Positions 13,301-20,420 of a stretch of 64,000 bases of DNA are shown in pieces. Origin of the DNA: Amphiura filiformis (lineage: Eukaryota > Echinodermata > Ophiuroidea > Amphilepidida > Amphiuridae); contig NC_092646.1 of NCBI RefSeq assembly GCF_039555335.1, positions 36,143,695 through 36,207,694 of the forward strand, read 5' to 3'. Under the pieces are notes generated by a model. It worked only from the letters and a program-made list of their open reading frames with translations. It searched no databases and had not been told where the DNA came from. The first letter of the stretch is position 1; each line of letters opens with the position of its first letter. Both the position numbers and the translations under genes were made by a program.

Positions 13301-16300
13301 TAACAAACGCTAAAAAACCGTTTGTCGCATGGCTATGGTACTTGGTGAGGGGGAGGGCCTATACCGACCCCATACTGGAAAAGAGTTTCGTCCCGAAATC
13401 TGCTAATTAGGTCATTAAAGGGGCATTACACAATTTTCAACAATTTCTAAAAAATGCTGTTACGTCAACATCGTTTGCCGCATGGCTATGGTACTTGGTG
13501 AGGGGGAAGGCAGGTACCGGCCCCATACTGGAAAAGAGTTTCGTCCCGAAATATGCTAATTAGGTCATTAAAGGGGCATTACACGATTTTCAACAATTTT
13601 AAAAAAATGCTGTTACGTCAACATCGTTTGTCGCATGGCTATAGTACTACTTGGTGAGGGAGAGGGCCTATAGGGCAATTAAGGGAAATTTGGGAAAAGT
13701 GGGGAAAATGAGTGAAATTGAGGGGAATGGGGGCAATTAAGGGCAATATTGGGGAAATTGAGGGAAATTCAGGTGAATTAATTGATTTTGTGGGCAATTA
13801 AGGGAAAGTGAGGGGAATTGGGGAAAATTGAGGGGAATTAAGGGAAATTTGGGAAAATTGAGGAGAATTAAGGAAATTGAGGGAAAATCAGGTGAATTAA
13901 GGAAATTTGGGAAAATAGAGGAATTTAAGGAAATTTGGGAAAATGAGGGGAAATTGAGGGAGAATTGGGAACATTGAGGGAAGTTAAGGGAAATTGAAGA
14001 GAATTAAGGGAAATTGAGGGAAATTCAGGTGAATTAAGGGAAATTGACAAGAATTAAGGGAAATTTGGGAAAATAGAGGGCAGTTAAGGGAAATTTGGGA
14101 AAATGAGGGAGGGGAAGTTGGGAACATTGAGGGAAGTTAAGGGAAATTGAAGAGAATTAAGGGAAATTCTGGTGAATTAAGGAAATTGACAAGAATTAAG
14201 GAAATTAGGGGATTTAACACTTGATGTCAATGCGCTTTTTTCCCGAAAATCGTGTGGACATCAAAAGTGTCCAAAATCGGTTTCGAACACTTTCGATGTC
14301 AAGGCGCTTTTTTCCGAAAATCGTTTGGACATCAAAAGTGTCCGAAATCGGTTTCGAACACTTTGATGTCAAGACGCTTTTTTCCGAAAATCGTTTGGAC
14401 ATCAAAAGTGTCGAAATCGGTTTCCGAACACTTTTGGTGTCAAGACGCTTTTCCCCGAAAATCGTTTGGACATCAAAAGTGTCCGAAATCGGTTTCGAAC
14501 ACTTTTGATGTCAAGACGCTTTTTCCCTGAAAATCGTTTGGACATCAAAAGTGTCGAAATCGGTTTCGAACACTTTTGATGTCAAGACGCTTTTTTCCGA
14601 AAATCGTTTGGACATCAAAAGTGTCGAAATCGGTTTCGAACACTTTTGGTGTCAAGACGCTTTTCCCCGAAAATCGTTTGGACATCAAAAGTGTCCGAAA
14701 TCGGTTTCGAACACTTTTGATGTCAAGACGCTTTTCCCTGAAAATCGTTTGGACATCAAAAGTGTCGAAATCGGTTTCGAACACTTTTGATGTCAAGACG
14801 CTTTTTTCCGAAAATCGTTTGGACATCAAAAGTGTCGAAATCGGTTTCCGAACACTTTCGATGTCAAGACGCTTTTTTCCGAAAATCGTTTGGACATAAA
14901 AAGTGTCGGAAATCGGTTTCCGAACACTTTTGATGTCAAGACGCTTTTTTCCGAAAATCGTTTGGACATCAAAAGTGTCCGAAATCGGTTTCGAACACTT
15001 TCGATGTCAAGACGCTTTTTTCCGAAAATCGTTTGGACATCAAACGTGTCCGAAATCGGTTTCCGAACACTTTCGATGTCAAGACGCTTTTTTCCCGAAA
15101 ATCGTTTGGACATCAAAAGTGTCCGAAATCGGTTCCCGAACACTTTTGATGTCAGGACGCTTTTCCCGAAAATCGTTTGGACATAAAAAGTGTCGGAATC
15201 GGTGTCCGAACACTTTTGATGTCAAGACGCTTTTCCCCGAAAATTGTTTGGAAATCAAAAGTGTCGAAATCGGTTTCCGAACACTTTTGATGTCATGATG
15301 CTTTTTCCCGAAAATCGTTTGGACATCAAAAGTGTCCGAAATTGGTTTCCGAACACAATTTTTCAAATTTTGATTTTTTTTTTTTTTTTGGTGTGGATGG
15401 AAATACCCTTTCTGGCATTATTTTAAGATGAGCGCCCTCAAAGGTTACGCTCACAGAGGGGTTACAGGTCAAAATAGGGGTCAAACTTAAACCTGCTTCA
15501 AAGACACCAACACTGCAAAATTGAATTCCTTGTCCCGCAGCGACCGCTACGGTTACCAACGGTCCTTGTTTTTACAAAAATGAGTTAGACCCAGCATTTT
15601 ATTGCCAGCAGACTGTTCTTCCTTATGAAAAAGATGAGCCAAAATCCACTCTCTAAATAGTCTTCCACATACACTTAATCATGGTTTTCATGGAAGAAAG
15701 GCTGGACAGGTCCAACTCCATGGAGTTGGGCCCTTCTTCCACAAATATAGGGTTAAAGAGGAATTTTGTTCATCCATGAAATCTGCTTTTTACAACAATT
15801 AACTTTCTTGCTGACATATTACATGAGTTCTACTTGTGCAATAAATGGTGATTACCTAATTTCTGTAGCTATTTATAACATGGAACTTAACTGGCACTTG
15901 CAGTATATTAGTGGAAGAAGGGCCCAACTCCAGCTCGTATTAAGACCTGTACCGTTGCCATGGAAACATCATATATAATTTCGAATGTTTGTACTATTGT
16001 ATGTTCATGTATTAAATGTCCCCTGAAGATGAAAACATTCTGTCTATAAAACTTCTCCAAATATTAAGTTTTTTCTTAATATCTCAAAAACAGTTTTGAT
16101 GGAGTTGGGCCCTTCCTCCACTCAGGTATTCAATTTGAACTTACACCATAATGTATTTTGTTTATAAGTTGTGTATAAATAGCTTAAAAATGAAGGAATA
16201 TTATCATCAGGTATTTCTGAAATGAAAAAATTGCCAAAATTCAAGGAAAAGAGCAAAGCCCCATTCAAATACATGTACATTTCTCTAGTTCTCTACTTAA

Positions 16301-17105
16301 AGCCATATTATAACATTTCTTTAAAAATAGATTAGTATTTATTTTCCATAAAATGGTAGCTTTTACTGTCAGATATGTTCCCTTTTAATTTTGAGCCGAA
16401 TAAGTGAGGTAAAGCAAAGAAAATTGGAATTTACTACTAGCGCCAATGCATGTTACTCTGGCGGTTGTAATATGGTACGATCCTCTGGCATGTGTGTGTG
16501 TGTCACGCATACGCCCGTGTGCAATGAGGGGTGTGTTGACATCGAATACGCGTTCGACTAATATTTCCATCGTAATAATAAAAGCGCTGATTCAGGCGGT
16601 TTATTCAAAATCTCGGATTTTGACAAAACTATAGCACCTGAAGTCTTGATTTTTGCAGAGAATCTTTGTTTACTAAAGTACATTACATTCGTGCAAAAAC
16701 CTGAATTTTTTTTTAGGGCATTCTCCTCCGCAAATGTTATAATATGGCTTTAAGTAGAGAGATTAGGCCATGTGAACAGAGACGAGGGGCAGTACCAGCT
16801 TTCTCACATTTTTGATGAGTTTCTGCAGCAGGGACCAAGAAAATCCCTAGAAGGAAAACCACCTGGCAACCCAAAAAAATCACGCTGGAAATCCCTCTAG
16901 TGTCGGTTGTCAGTAGATGCAGTCATTCCTCATCAAGTGTTGACAAAGGCAACAGTTGTTGCTGAAACGTTCACAAGTAAGTGCATAATTGTAACATTAG
17001 TTGCTATAAGTCCATGTGTTTTCTTTTCAATTTCAGACATGTATCAAGACCCAAACATTCCCACCACCAAAAGGCATGCTTACTGATGAATTCTGGAGAT
17101 GTTGA
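1092..17105 (+). CDS. GLE1: GLE1 mRNA export factor, 3' half (7 exons)
   Basis: GLE1 sits on the cytoplasmic face of the nuclear pore and stimulates the DEAD-box helicase DDX19/Dbp5 during mRNA export. Seven exons are seen: 1092-1307, 1981-2171, 9051-9179, 9764-9868, 10828-10910, 12352-12412 and 17037-17105. All have AG/GT borders, and phases match from exon to exon. Together they give about 284 codons of the C-terminal GLE1 domain, with family landmarks such as HEAAFPYA, RLSGFMRLYAAII, PDVTATMLYDFLE, IEAITP and the C-terminal PPPKGMLTDEFWR. The N-terminal coiled-coil half must lie upstream of the window; a G|GTGAGT at bases 1-7 could be the donor of the preceding exon. Exon 3 has a one-base frame break near 9079-9081 (see finding), so as written the reading frame is interrupted. 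Introns are long and full of repeats. Identification rests on remembered family sequence, not a search. Confidence 0.93.
1370..1962 (+). mobile_element. LINE reverse-transcriptase 3' fragment, split by a MITE
   Basis: In changing frames one reads YGCKSWVITKDMENKI, VMLNIKHVDLYTNEAIYNLT and, after the MITE at 1673-1927, NTGQAI. This is the order of the post-catalytic end of many non-LTR retrotransposon ORFs (YGCETW..TK..., TNEE, ..TGQ). The fragment is frameshifted and dead. The interruption by the TAA-flanked MITE shows that the LINE copy is older than the MITE insertion. Confidence 0.65.
1673..1927 (+). mobile_element. PIF/Harbinger-like MITE, copy 1
   Basis: The terminal inverted repeats begin GGGACCGTTCACAAACACTT and are flanked on both sides by TAA (1670-1672 and 1928-1930). 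A three-base TWA target duplication with GGG termini is typical of PIF/Harbinger-type MITEs. The inside is G/C-run rich and has no coding capacity. A second copy in reverse orientation lies at 12449-12714. Confidence 0.8.
1981..2171 (+). CDS. GLE1: GLE1 exon b (63 codons plus 2 bases)
   Basis: The acceptor is ttttctgcag and the donor gtaagt at 2172. It encodes DQCDTEISVNHEAAFPYAAV and continues to SIEDYY, with the HEAAFP hallmark and the later AHFYKGCPFLLPYY that corresponds to the conserved AHxxKxCPxxxPxY of GLE1. It ends in phase 2; the lysine codon is completed by the first base of exon c at 9051. Confidence 0.92.
2214..2499. mobile_element. GGGCTATTCCA-ended MITE, copy 1
   Basis: Ends are GGGCTACTCCATTTAAAATC and its near-complement ...CTGGAATAGCCC, flanked on each side by ATT, which looks like a three-base target duplication. 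Internal TTCCACAGGGG and CCATTTGAAAT words recur in both orientations. Relatives lie at 17899-18181, 25923-26206, 33375-33718 and 46316-46483. Confidence 0.7.
2888..3103. mobile_element. foldback MITE, about 216 bp
   Basis: The ends AAATTGTTGTTAATTAAATG and ...TTAATTAACAACAATTTT are inverted copies. The inner arms continue the pairing (TGGTCAACCAGAAAA, TTTTTGGTTAG, GGCCAAAACCTTTGGCCTTC), so almost the whole element folds on itself. No coding capacity. It lies in a GLE1 intron. Confidence 0.75.
3281..3533. mobile_element. TA-flanked MITE (mariner-like ends), copy 1
   Basis: The termini ACAACCATGGCCAAAATGTG and ...ACACTTTTGGCCAGCATTGT are imperfect inverted repeats. A near-identical copy lies at 8605-8882, where the ends abut TA on both sides, suggesting a TA target and a Tc1/mariner-type origin. 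An internal inverted pair is CAATGTTGG / TCAACATTG. Confidence 0.65.
4337..4549 (-). CDS. small ORF with promoter-like upstream inside the foldback element
   Basis: A 70-codon ORF starts at 4549 as MADSSRPLSSENTAYL and ends with TAA at 4337. The start context, AAAATGGCCGAC, matches both a good initiation site and a YY1-like element. Upstream on the same strand lie CCACTTCCGGGT (ETS-like) and TGACGTCA (CRE-like, 4611-4618), which looks like a housekeeping-type promoter carried by the element. No family is recognised. It may be a first exon continuing by splicing, or simply captured host promoter DNA. Confidence 0.35.
   Translation of the reverse strand: MADSSRPLSSENTAYLANVNMGHRQKYFPMHIGLTRQLHGISRYNSNKKKTANVRSSDFDEVTSSNDAMM
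5220..5378 (+). pseudogene. degenerate ORF with FEN1/XPG-like GCD helix segment
   Basis: This open stretch of about 52 codons between stops includes AHILPGCDIVAYRWEVGKAT followed by VIKVLQ. The pattern GCD-x(5-8)-G-K-A-x(3)-L resembles the helix-two-turn-helix of FEN1/XPG-type nucleases (GCDY..xxGIGxxxAxxL). A GCD-type segment of this kind is also common in repetitive predicted proteins of marine invertebrates. No catalytic acidic residues can be placed, so this is a relic. It lies in the centre of the foldback element. Confidence 0.4.
5598..5780 (+). pseudogene. short acidic ORF in the centre of the foldback element
   Basis: Sixty codons read NQDPPDRCQLGWLKDEPNRC ... EQSDHEDYDIKADE and then stop. 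It lies 220 bp after the GCD-type segment on the same strand and could be the degenerate continuation of the same protein. No domain is recognised. Confidence 0.3.
6670..8600. other. AT-rich GLE1 intron without genes
   Basis: No exon with family support was seen. A GT/G-rich tract occupies about 6936-7030 and a tRNA-like sequence 7592-7663. A lone B-box-like GGTTCGATTCC lies near 8252 on the plus strand without a matching A box. The rest is unassigned AT-rich intron. Confidence 0.5.
7592..7663 (-). tRNA. tRNA-like sequence, probably a SINE head or pseudogene
   Basis: Read on the minus strand it has a good A box (TAGCTCAATTGG) and B box (GGTTCGACTCC), 72 bases in all. The anticodon arm is CTGG-TCATCT-CCAG, a six-base loop. 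The 5' acceptor strand GGTCTTC has no matching 3' strand, so it cannot form a normal tRNA. It is best read as a tRNA-derived SINE remnant in a GLE1 intron. Confidence 0.5.
8605..8882. mobile_element. TA-flanked MITE (mariner-like ends), copy 2
   Basis: Near-identical to 3281-3533 but with an extra piece near 8655-8685 (ttatggccttatttatgtt). The flanks read TA|CAACCATGG ... GCATTG|TA, consistent with a TA target duplication. Confidence 0.68.
9051..9179 (+). CDS. GLE1: GLE1 exon c, frameshifted
   Basis: The acceptor is atttcaacag, and the first base completes the lysine codon left by exon b. The first 10 codons read ALGYVYDANG. The frame then meets TAG at 9084, while the frame one base earlier reads TIETQDKYLRRLSGFMRLYA and on to the donor at 9180 in phase 0 with exon d. 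In that second frame TGA at 9069 blocks any alternative start, and no AG acceptor lies between 9071 and 9081. One base therefore appears to be missing around 9079-9081 (GG before ACA). This is either a sequencing or assembly error, or a genuine null allele. Confidence 0.88.
9203..9300. repeat. small palindrome, AGCATATGTGCC family
   Basis: The arms AAGCATATGTGCCTAGTAAC and GTTAAAAGGTACATATGCTT pair around an AT-rich loop and share GAGCAACTCGTT / AACGAGTTGCTC. A longer relative is at 44472-44685. Confidence 0.6.
9412..9739. mobile_element. CATTTCGTGATCC-ended MITE, copy 1
   Basis: The ends TTAAAGGAGTGTTTCGTGATCC (left) and GGATCACGAAATGCCCCTTTAA (right) are inverted. Inside lie the palindrome TTCGTTCTGGTGCACCAGAA and the word TATCCACGAAAAAAGCTTGT. 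At least six more copies lie in the 8-kb duplication. It sits just upstream of GLE1 exon d. Confidence 0.7.
9764..9868 (+). CDS. GLE1: GLE1 exon d (35 codons)
   Basis: The acceptor is gaatttgcag and the donor gtaagt, phase 0 at both ends. It encodes VHPFGPCEGLTWLSRVMNLE and then PQPDVTATMLYDFLE, matching the IHPxGLxxGWxWLA...MEPxxDVTATLLxDFLE segment of animal GLE1. Confidence 0.93.
9974..10520 (+). mobile_element. LINE 3' end: ORF C-terminus and 3' tail
   Basis: The ORF end (stop at 10214-10216) reads HNLRNSHNFSKFRARTERFR and then LSPIPYFVDLLNQ. This is the usual finish of many non-LTR retrotransposon polyproteins (YNLR...R.RTxRFxxSxIPxxIxLWN). About 300 bases of AT-rich 3' UTR follow, ending in aataaaatacc. 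It is 5'-truncated, as is normal for LINE copies, and lies in a GLE1 intron. Confidence 0.72.
10521..10592 (-). tRNA. tRNA-Thr(CGT)-derived pseudogene or SINE head
   Basis: On the minus strand it reads GCTCCTGTGGCTATGTGGTT and then AAGGCACATGTCTCGTAAACC, close to eukaryotic tRNA-Thr with anticodon CGT, plus a B box (GGGTTTGATTC). The acceptor and T stems are degraded at the 3' side. It lies tail to tail against the LINE 3' end. Confidence 0.5.
10828..10910 (+). CDS. GLE1: GLE1 exon e (27 codons plus 2 bases)
   Basis: The acceptor is cttctgtag and the donor gtaagt. It encodes VCSHTLASTYGGQFFELLEV and then LWEQYFP, fitting the helix after DFLEV in GLE1. It ends with AA, which joins the A of exon f to give lysine. 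Confidence 0.9.
11859..12037. mobile_element. CCTTTTCGGTAAATCCC MITE, copy 1
   Basis: The termini CCTTTTCGGTAAATCCCATA and TATGGGATTTACCGAAAAGG are perfect inverted repeats extending into AAGCCTTTTGC / GCAAAGGCTT. The centre contains TGACGTCA-like words and ATCGTTTA-type inverted pieces. A second copy is at 44155-44314. Confidence 0.78.
12352..12412 (+). CDS. GLE1: GLE1 exon f (20 codons plus 1 base)
   Basis: The acceptor is ttctatttag and the donor gtaagt. Joined to exon e it encodes KIEAITPAFNGPVLRLKNFLE, the conserved IEAIT...RLKxFLE segment. It ends in phase 0. Confidence 0.9.
12449..12714 (-). mobile_element. PIF/Harbinger-like MITE, copy 2
   Basis: Same family as 1673-1927 in reverse orientation. 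The ends GGGACCTTTCACAAACAAGT and ...TTTGTGAATGGTCCC are flanked by TTA on both sides (12446-12448 and 12715-12717). It begins only 37 bases after the GLE1 exon f donor. Confidence 0.8.
12759..12924. mobile_element. TTAA-flanked MITE, copy 1
   Basis: TTAA-CCCCCTGAGCACTACCTGC at the left and GCAGGTAGTTCTCATGGGG-TTAA at the right. TTAA flanks with CCC termini are typical of piggyBac-like elements. CAATCAGA / TCTGATTGG words pair internally. A diverged copy lies at 34113-34328. Confidence 0.7.
13025..13664 (+). repeat. tandem array of about 153-bp units (about 4 copies)
   Basis: The word AATGCTGTTACG recurs at about 13087, 13238, 13453 and 13606, a spacing of 152-153 bases with one 62-base extra piece. 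Each unit contains CATCGTTTGTCGCATGGC, a GGTGAGGGGGAGGGCC run, GAGTTTCGTCCCGAAAT and GGGGCATTACACGATTTTC. Unit copies are similar but not identical. Confidence 0.85.
13665..14212 (+). repeat. purine-rich minisatellite (AAGGGAAATTGRGGGAAATT-like)
   Basis: About 550 bases of irregular repeats made of AAGGGAAATT, GAGGGAAATT, GGGAAAATT and GGTGAATT blocks. The strand is almost wholly purine apart from TT pairs. It has no ORF of interest and could adopt triplex or other non-B structure. Confidence 0.85.
14215..15355 (+). repeat. 71-bp satellite with a hairpin in every unit (about 16 copies)
   Basis: TGGACATC recurs at 14255, 14326, 14396, 14467, 14539, 14609, 14679, 14750, 14820, 14891, 14963, 15034, 15107, 15178, 15249 (TGGAAATC) and 15320, spacing 70-73. 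In each unit ACACTTTTGATGTC is followed by the exact complement GACATCAAAAGTGT after 27-28 bases. Because each unit is a palindrome, similar long ORFs appear on both strands (WTSKVSEIGFEHF-like); they are shadows of the repeat and not genes. The array ends in a poly-T run near 15368. Confidence 0.93.
16748..16895 (+). mobile_element. LINE ORF 3' fragment (RLGHV...PRK...RW)
   Basis: It reads RLGHVNRDEGQYQLSHIFDE, then FLQQGPRKSLEGKPPGNPKK and SRWKSL before TAG. This is the R-(L/W)-GHV-x-R ... G-R-P-x-(K/R)-RW pattern of the extreme C-terminus of many LINE reverse transcriptases. It lies in the last GLE1 intron. Confidence 0.5.
17037..17105 (+). CDS. GLE1: GLE1 terminal exon (22 codons plus stop)
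   Basis: The acceptor is tcaatttcag, in phase 0 after exon f. It encodes TCIKTQTFPPPKGMLTDEFW and then RC, TGA at 17103-17105. It matches the GLE1 end (KCL....PxPKGFLTxSFWR), the tail that in the human long isoform binds the nucleoporin NUPL2/hCG1. The intron before it is 4.6 kb and carries the satellite block. Confidence 0.9.
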   Translation, partial: TCIKTQTFPPPKGMLTDEFWRC

Positions 17106-17175
17106 TGATGGCAACTCTAGCTGTGATGTAAATAATAATAGTGCAATTGGGCTGCCATTTGTTCACCAAACTAAT

Positions 17176-17464
17176 TTATGTGGTGCTCCGGTGCATATGT
17201 GTACATGTGTCTCCTTTAACATATTAGCTAATAATAAAAACCAGACTCATCTCAAGTGCAGGTCACCTCAAATCATCCCCAAGGATTACATAGAACATTC
17301 CCAAACCATGTGACTTGGATATGATTTGAAGTGACCTCCACTTGAGATGAGTTTATTTATTGAGTTTATTTATTCCTGGTTATTTTGTAAAATGAGACAC
17401 ATGTAGCAGCTGACAAGTGCATCATTTTGATATGGATGTACACATATGTGCATGTGCCACATAT
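17176..17464. mobile_element. foldback MITE in the presumed GLE1 3' UTR, with AATAAA
   Basis: The arms GGTGCTCCGGTGCATATGTG and CACATATGTGCATGTGCCAC pair, as do ACATGTGTCTCCTTT / AAAATGAGACACATGT and ACTCATCTCAAGTGCAGGTC / GACCTCCACTTGAGATGAGT. It begins 71 bases after the GLE1 stop. AATAAA at 17233-17238 lies inside it and is the nearest poly(A) signal, so the transcript may end in transposon DNA. Confidence 0.65.
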
Positions 17465-17898
17465 ATTGGGGGGGGGGGGGTACTCAAGTTTAGTTTTGTT
17501 AGGGATGTGCCTCCAAGAATCTAAAAGTGGACTCATAATCATATTCATACCAGTTTTCCATGAAAATTTAAACCATTTTTACACAGATTTTGGCCCCCCC
17601 AAAAAAAAAAAAAAATACTGGTACCACCACAGTATAAAATTTAATGTTAAGTTTCTGGTGAATTTGAACATAATAAGCATTGCTATGCATAAGATATCTA
17701 TATATTTGATATCATGATTATGTGAAACCCATATCCACAAACTGTCAAGGATTACTTTTTGTTTTTTAATATGGCAGTGAAGATTGAGATATGCTTTAAA
17801 ATGACATAACATTTATTTTTGTGCTGTATATAGTTTTGAAGATAAGAGTATATTTTTAAGGGTTCTGTAGATGTAAGTACCAATGCATTCTGAAAATT

Positions 17899-18181
17899 GG
17901 GCTATTCCATTTAAAATATACACTACCTATGAAGAAGATTTGGAAATATCTTCCACAGGGGGAATAAGAATATTTCAAACTGAATGAACACATTAGGCAG
18001 CTCCGTATGAATTTCATACACCCTCTGAGAAATATTCAACCTGAATAATTCTACAGAGGGAGGGTGGGTTTTGATTAGAGTTGGTTAATGTTCTAATTCC
18101 ATTTGAAATTCATGCTTCCACTGTCGAAGATATTTCCAAAATCTTCCACAGGGGTAGTGTGGATTTTAAATGGAATAGCGC
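17899..18181. mobile_element. GGGCTATTCCA-ended MITE, copy 2
   Basis: Ends are GGGCTATTCCATTTAAAATA and ...TTTTAAATGGAATAGCGC. It has the same internal TTCCACAGGGG and GAGGGAGGGTGGG words as its relatives. The duplicate is at 25923-26206. Confidence 0.7.
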
Positions 18182-18899
18182 AGAAATTCTCCAATTTTCA
18201 TTAACAAAACTACCGACAATTATTGATAAATAATCCTCATTTTCTGAAATATTTTTGTGCTTAGATAATAATTATGGGTACCACATCTAAAAATCAAGTT
18301 TCAGAAATTTGGCAACTTTTTATTGCATGTATCTTTAATGTTAAAATTGGTTAATAAATATTGTGAATTCTCATCCTTAGCTACATTTTAGTTTGATTAA
18401 AATACCAAAATTATTTTATTAAAATAGCAAAAATAACCAAATGTATCAAAATGTCTGCATTCTAATAATTATGTATAGGCCTATACATAACTTTATAACT
18501 ATAAATCTTGGACATTGCAAGCCATTGGGCTTCCGAAGATTGTAAATATTGGGGGTGGGGGTGGACATTACCCAAGTTGTTAAGGGGTTCCTGTGGGGGC
18601 CTTATGGTACTTGACCATGGCCACCAAAATTACTGGGGGATCCCAGAGGGGGCAAGCTGAGCTCCCTCGGTTCGGGAGCCACAGAAGCTATTTTGAGGTC
18701 TTAGAAACAAGTTTAGATATTAAAATCTGGGTACCCTGCATGACCTGTACAAAAAGGTCACATTGACCTAGTGTTTTTCCACCATAGTGCAAAAAAATAT
18801 CCTTTATTTTTCCACAATTCCAAGATTCATGCAACAGGGTGCAAACTAGGCCGCCTTGCATCCCACTTGCACCCCAACTATGCGTTGTCAGTTGCTTCA

Positions 18900-19440
18900 A
18901 CCCCGGGGGAGGCACTCCCTATTTGAAATGGCAGGGATGTGCCTCGGCCATGTTAAAAGCAGGGGGCATTCAGGTCAAATATACAGTTAAATATGGGGTC
19001 ATTCAGTACACAACCTGAATAAAAATGGGGTCATTCGGTATGAAACTTTGAAAACAGGGGGCCATTGGGGTAATAAACTGTAAAATGGGGGTCATTGGGT
19101 ACAGGATTATACCAGATGAGTGTTATTGAGTAAGCCTACACATAAAATAAGTGCCAAACTGCAACTGGATGATTGAAATTCAGTGGGGATTTGAAGAAAA
19201 ATCCTATTATTTCTCGAGGAGAACACAAATACCACCTAACTTTGGGAATTAAAAAGGCTGGTCATTGGGGTAGCAGAAAAAAGAAAAAGGGGGTCATTGA
19301 GTACCTGAATTTGTTTTAAGGGGGTCATTGGGTAATAGGTAGGGCAATAACACAAAAACAGGGGGTCATTGGGTACAGGCCGGTTTGAAAAAGGGGGTCT
19401 ATCCCGAGGCACATGATGCATATCCGTCATGGAAGTGCCC
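18900..19440 (+). repeat. G-rich degenerate repeats (GGGGTCATT...), copy 1
   Basis: Ten or so blocks of the form AAAANGGGGTCATTGGGTA at irregular spacing, opened by CCCCGGGGGAGGCACTCCCT and closed by a poly-C run and CACCGGGGCTTTAACTCG. The many G4-5 runs could form G-quadruplexes. A 167-codon minus-strand ORF across it (19236-19739) is broken in copy 2 and is not a gene. Confidence 0.7.
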
Positions 19441-19929
19441 CCCCCCCCCACCGGGGCTTTAACTCGTGAATCTGGACGGAATGTGGATTGCAGGTGGATT
19501 GAGTACAACCAAATAGCGCCATCTTCGAGGGTCCTATAAAATAACAAAAGAAGTTTGAACAACTCCAAACTTACTCCGTTGTTGCAGACGGTGGCAGCGA
19601 GTGTGTTACATGTAGTTAGTAGTAGATAGCAGAGTGAGTTTACTGTTTGCCGCTTTGGTGGAGGCAAACAACACCTTCTTGACCAGAATGTCACGCGACG
19701 CCCACTGTCTTGCCGCAGTTCTTTACAGCTCTTTACCACAAAATTGTGAACATAACATTTGAAATTGGTGGTGCAAAACGTTGATTCTGAATCTCCTCAA
19801 CAAAATTCATATAGGGCAAGTATAAAGTTTTGGAGCTATGATCATAAAATAGGGGCTTAGTTTAGGACACTTATTTTTCCTCTATTTTCAAGTATTCTGA
19901 AATAATTGTCACAACATGGTTGTTTCCAT

Positions 19930-20125
19930 TATGATCTACAACATCTAGAAATGCTAATAAAAACGTTTTATATGAAAAACACTGCAGCATTTTTATGTCA
20001 AAATGTTATTTTCAAAAATGTTTGCAAAATATTTTGTCAACTCTTTATTATTTTTTATGTTGGAACGTTTTGCATCAAGATTTCAAAAATGTTTTGGAAA
20101 TGTTTTGACCCATTAACCAGACAGT
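19930..20125. repeat. AACGTTTT family remnant, copy 1
   Basis: Words such as AACGTTTTGCATCAAG and GCAAAATATTTTGTCAACTC match the interior of the CAGCAAACA-ended element at 41852-42290. Ends are lost. The duplicate is at about 27976-28171. Confidence 0.5.
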
Positions 20126-20332
20126 AAAACTTTCAGCTCTTTGTTTGTTTTATTCATATTCAGGAGTCTTTTGGAGCTGCCAGCTGCGCTATCCAAAACA
20201 ATTCCTTTAAAAAAGGAATGTTGCACCTAATGGGAGCTTTGATGTAACGTGCTGAAATCCGGGGGAGAGGGCACTCCCACTTTGGAGGTGACGCGTATGT
20301 AGTGCTGTTAAGAACCCCCTTTTCACCATCGC

Positions 20333-20420
20333 TGTCACCCAAAGACCCCATTACCAGCACATGCTCTGTCACCCAAAGACCCGGTATTTTTCCTTTAGAT
20401 CTGTCACCCAAAGACCTATA
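20333..20420 (+). repeat. CTGTCACCCAAAGACC x3, copy 1
   Basis: Three copies of CTGTCACCCAAAGACC separated by about 30 bases. Copy 2 of the duplication has the same three at about 28378-28465. Confidence 0.75.

Larger units (their letters stand above)
12962..16135. mobile_element. 3.2-kb inverted-repeat-bounded block carrying three tandem arrays
   Basis: The left end AATTGAATACCTGAGTGGAA (from 12962) and right end TCCACTCAGGTATTCAATT (to 16135) are inverted copies that run on into GAAGGGCCCAACTCC. The same GGGCCCAACTCC motif recurs inverted at about 15716-15744 and 15909-15932, so a shorter copy (about 15909-16135) may be nested or may share the right end. Between the ends lie the 153-bp array, a purine minisatellite and the 71-bp satellite. 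No coding sequence. It lies wholly in the last GLE1 intron. Confidence 0.55.

Noticed and set aside
14215..15355. CRISPR array
   Set aside because: Units are head to tail without unique spacers, the whole 71 bp repeats, and the sequence is animal intron DNA.
14221..15426. Overlapping ORFs on both strands (60-131 codons) with WTSK.SEIGFEHF-like repeats
   Set aside because: They are shadows of the 71-bp palindromic satellite; frames shift with each 70-73-base unit and there is no initiation or splice context.
19236..19739. 167-codon minus-strand ORF
   Set aside because: It runs through GGGGTCATT repeats and is broken by indels in the duplicate copy (27372-27614 remains), so there is no constraint on the frame.
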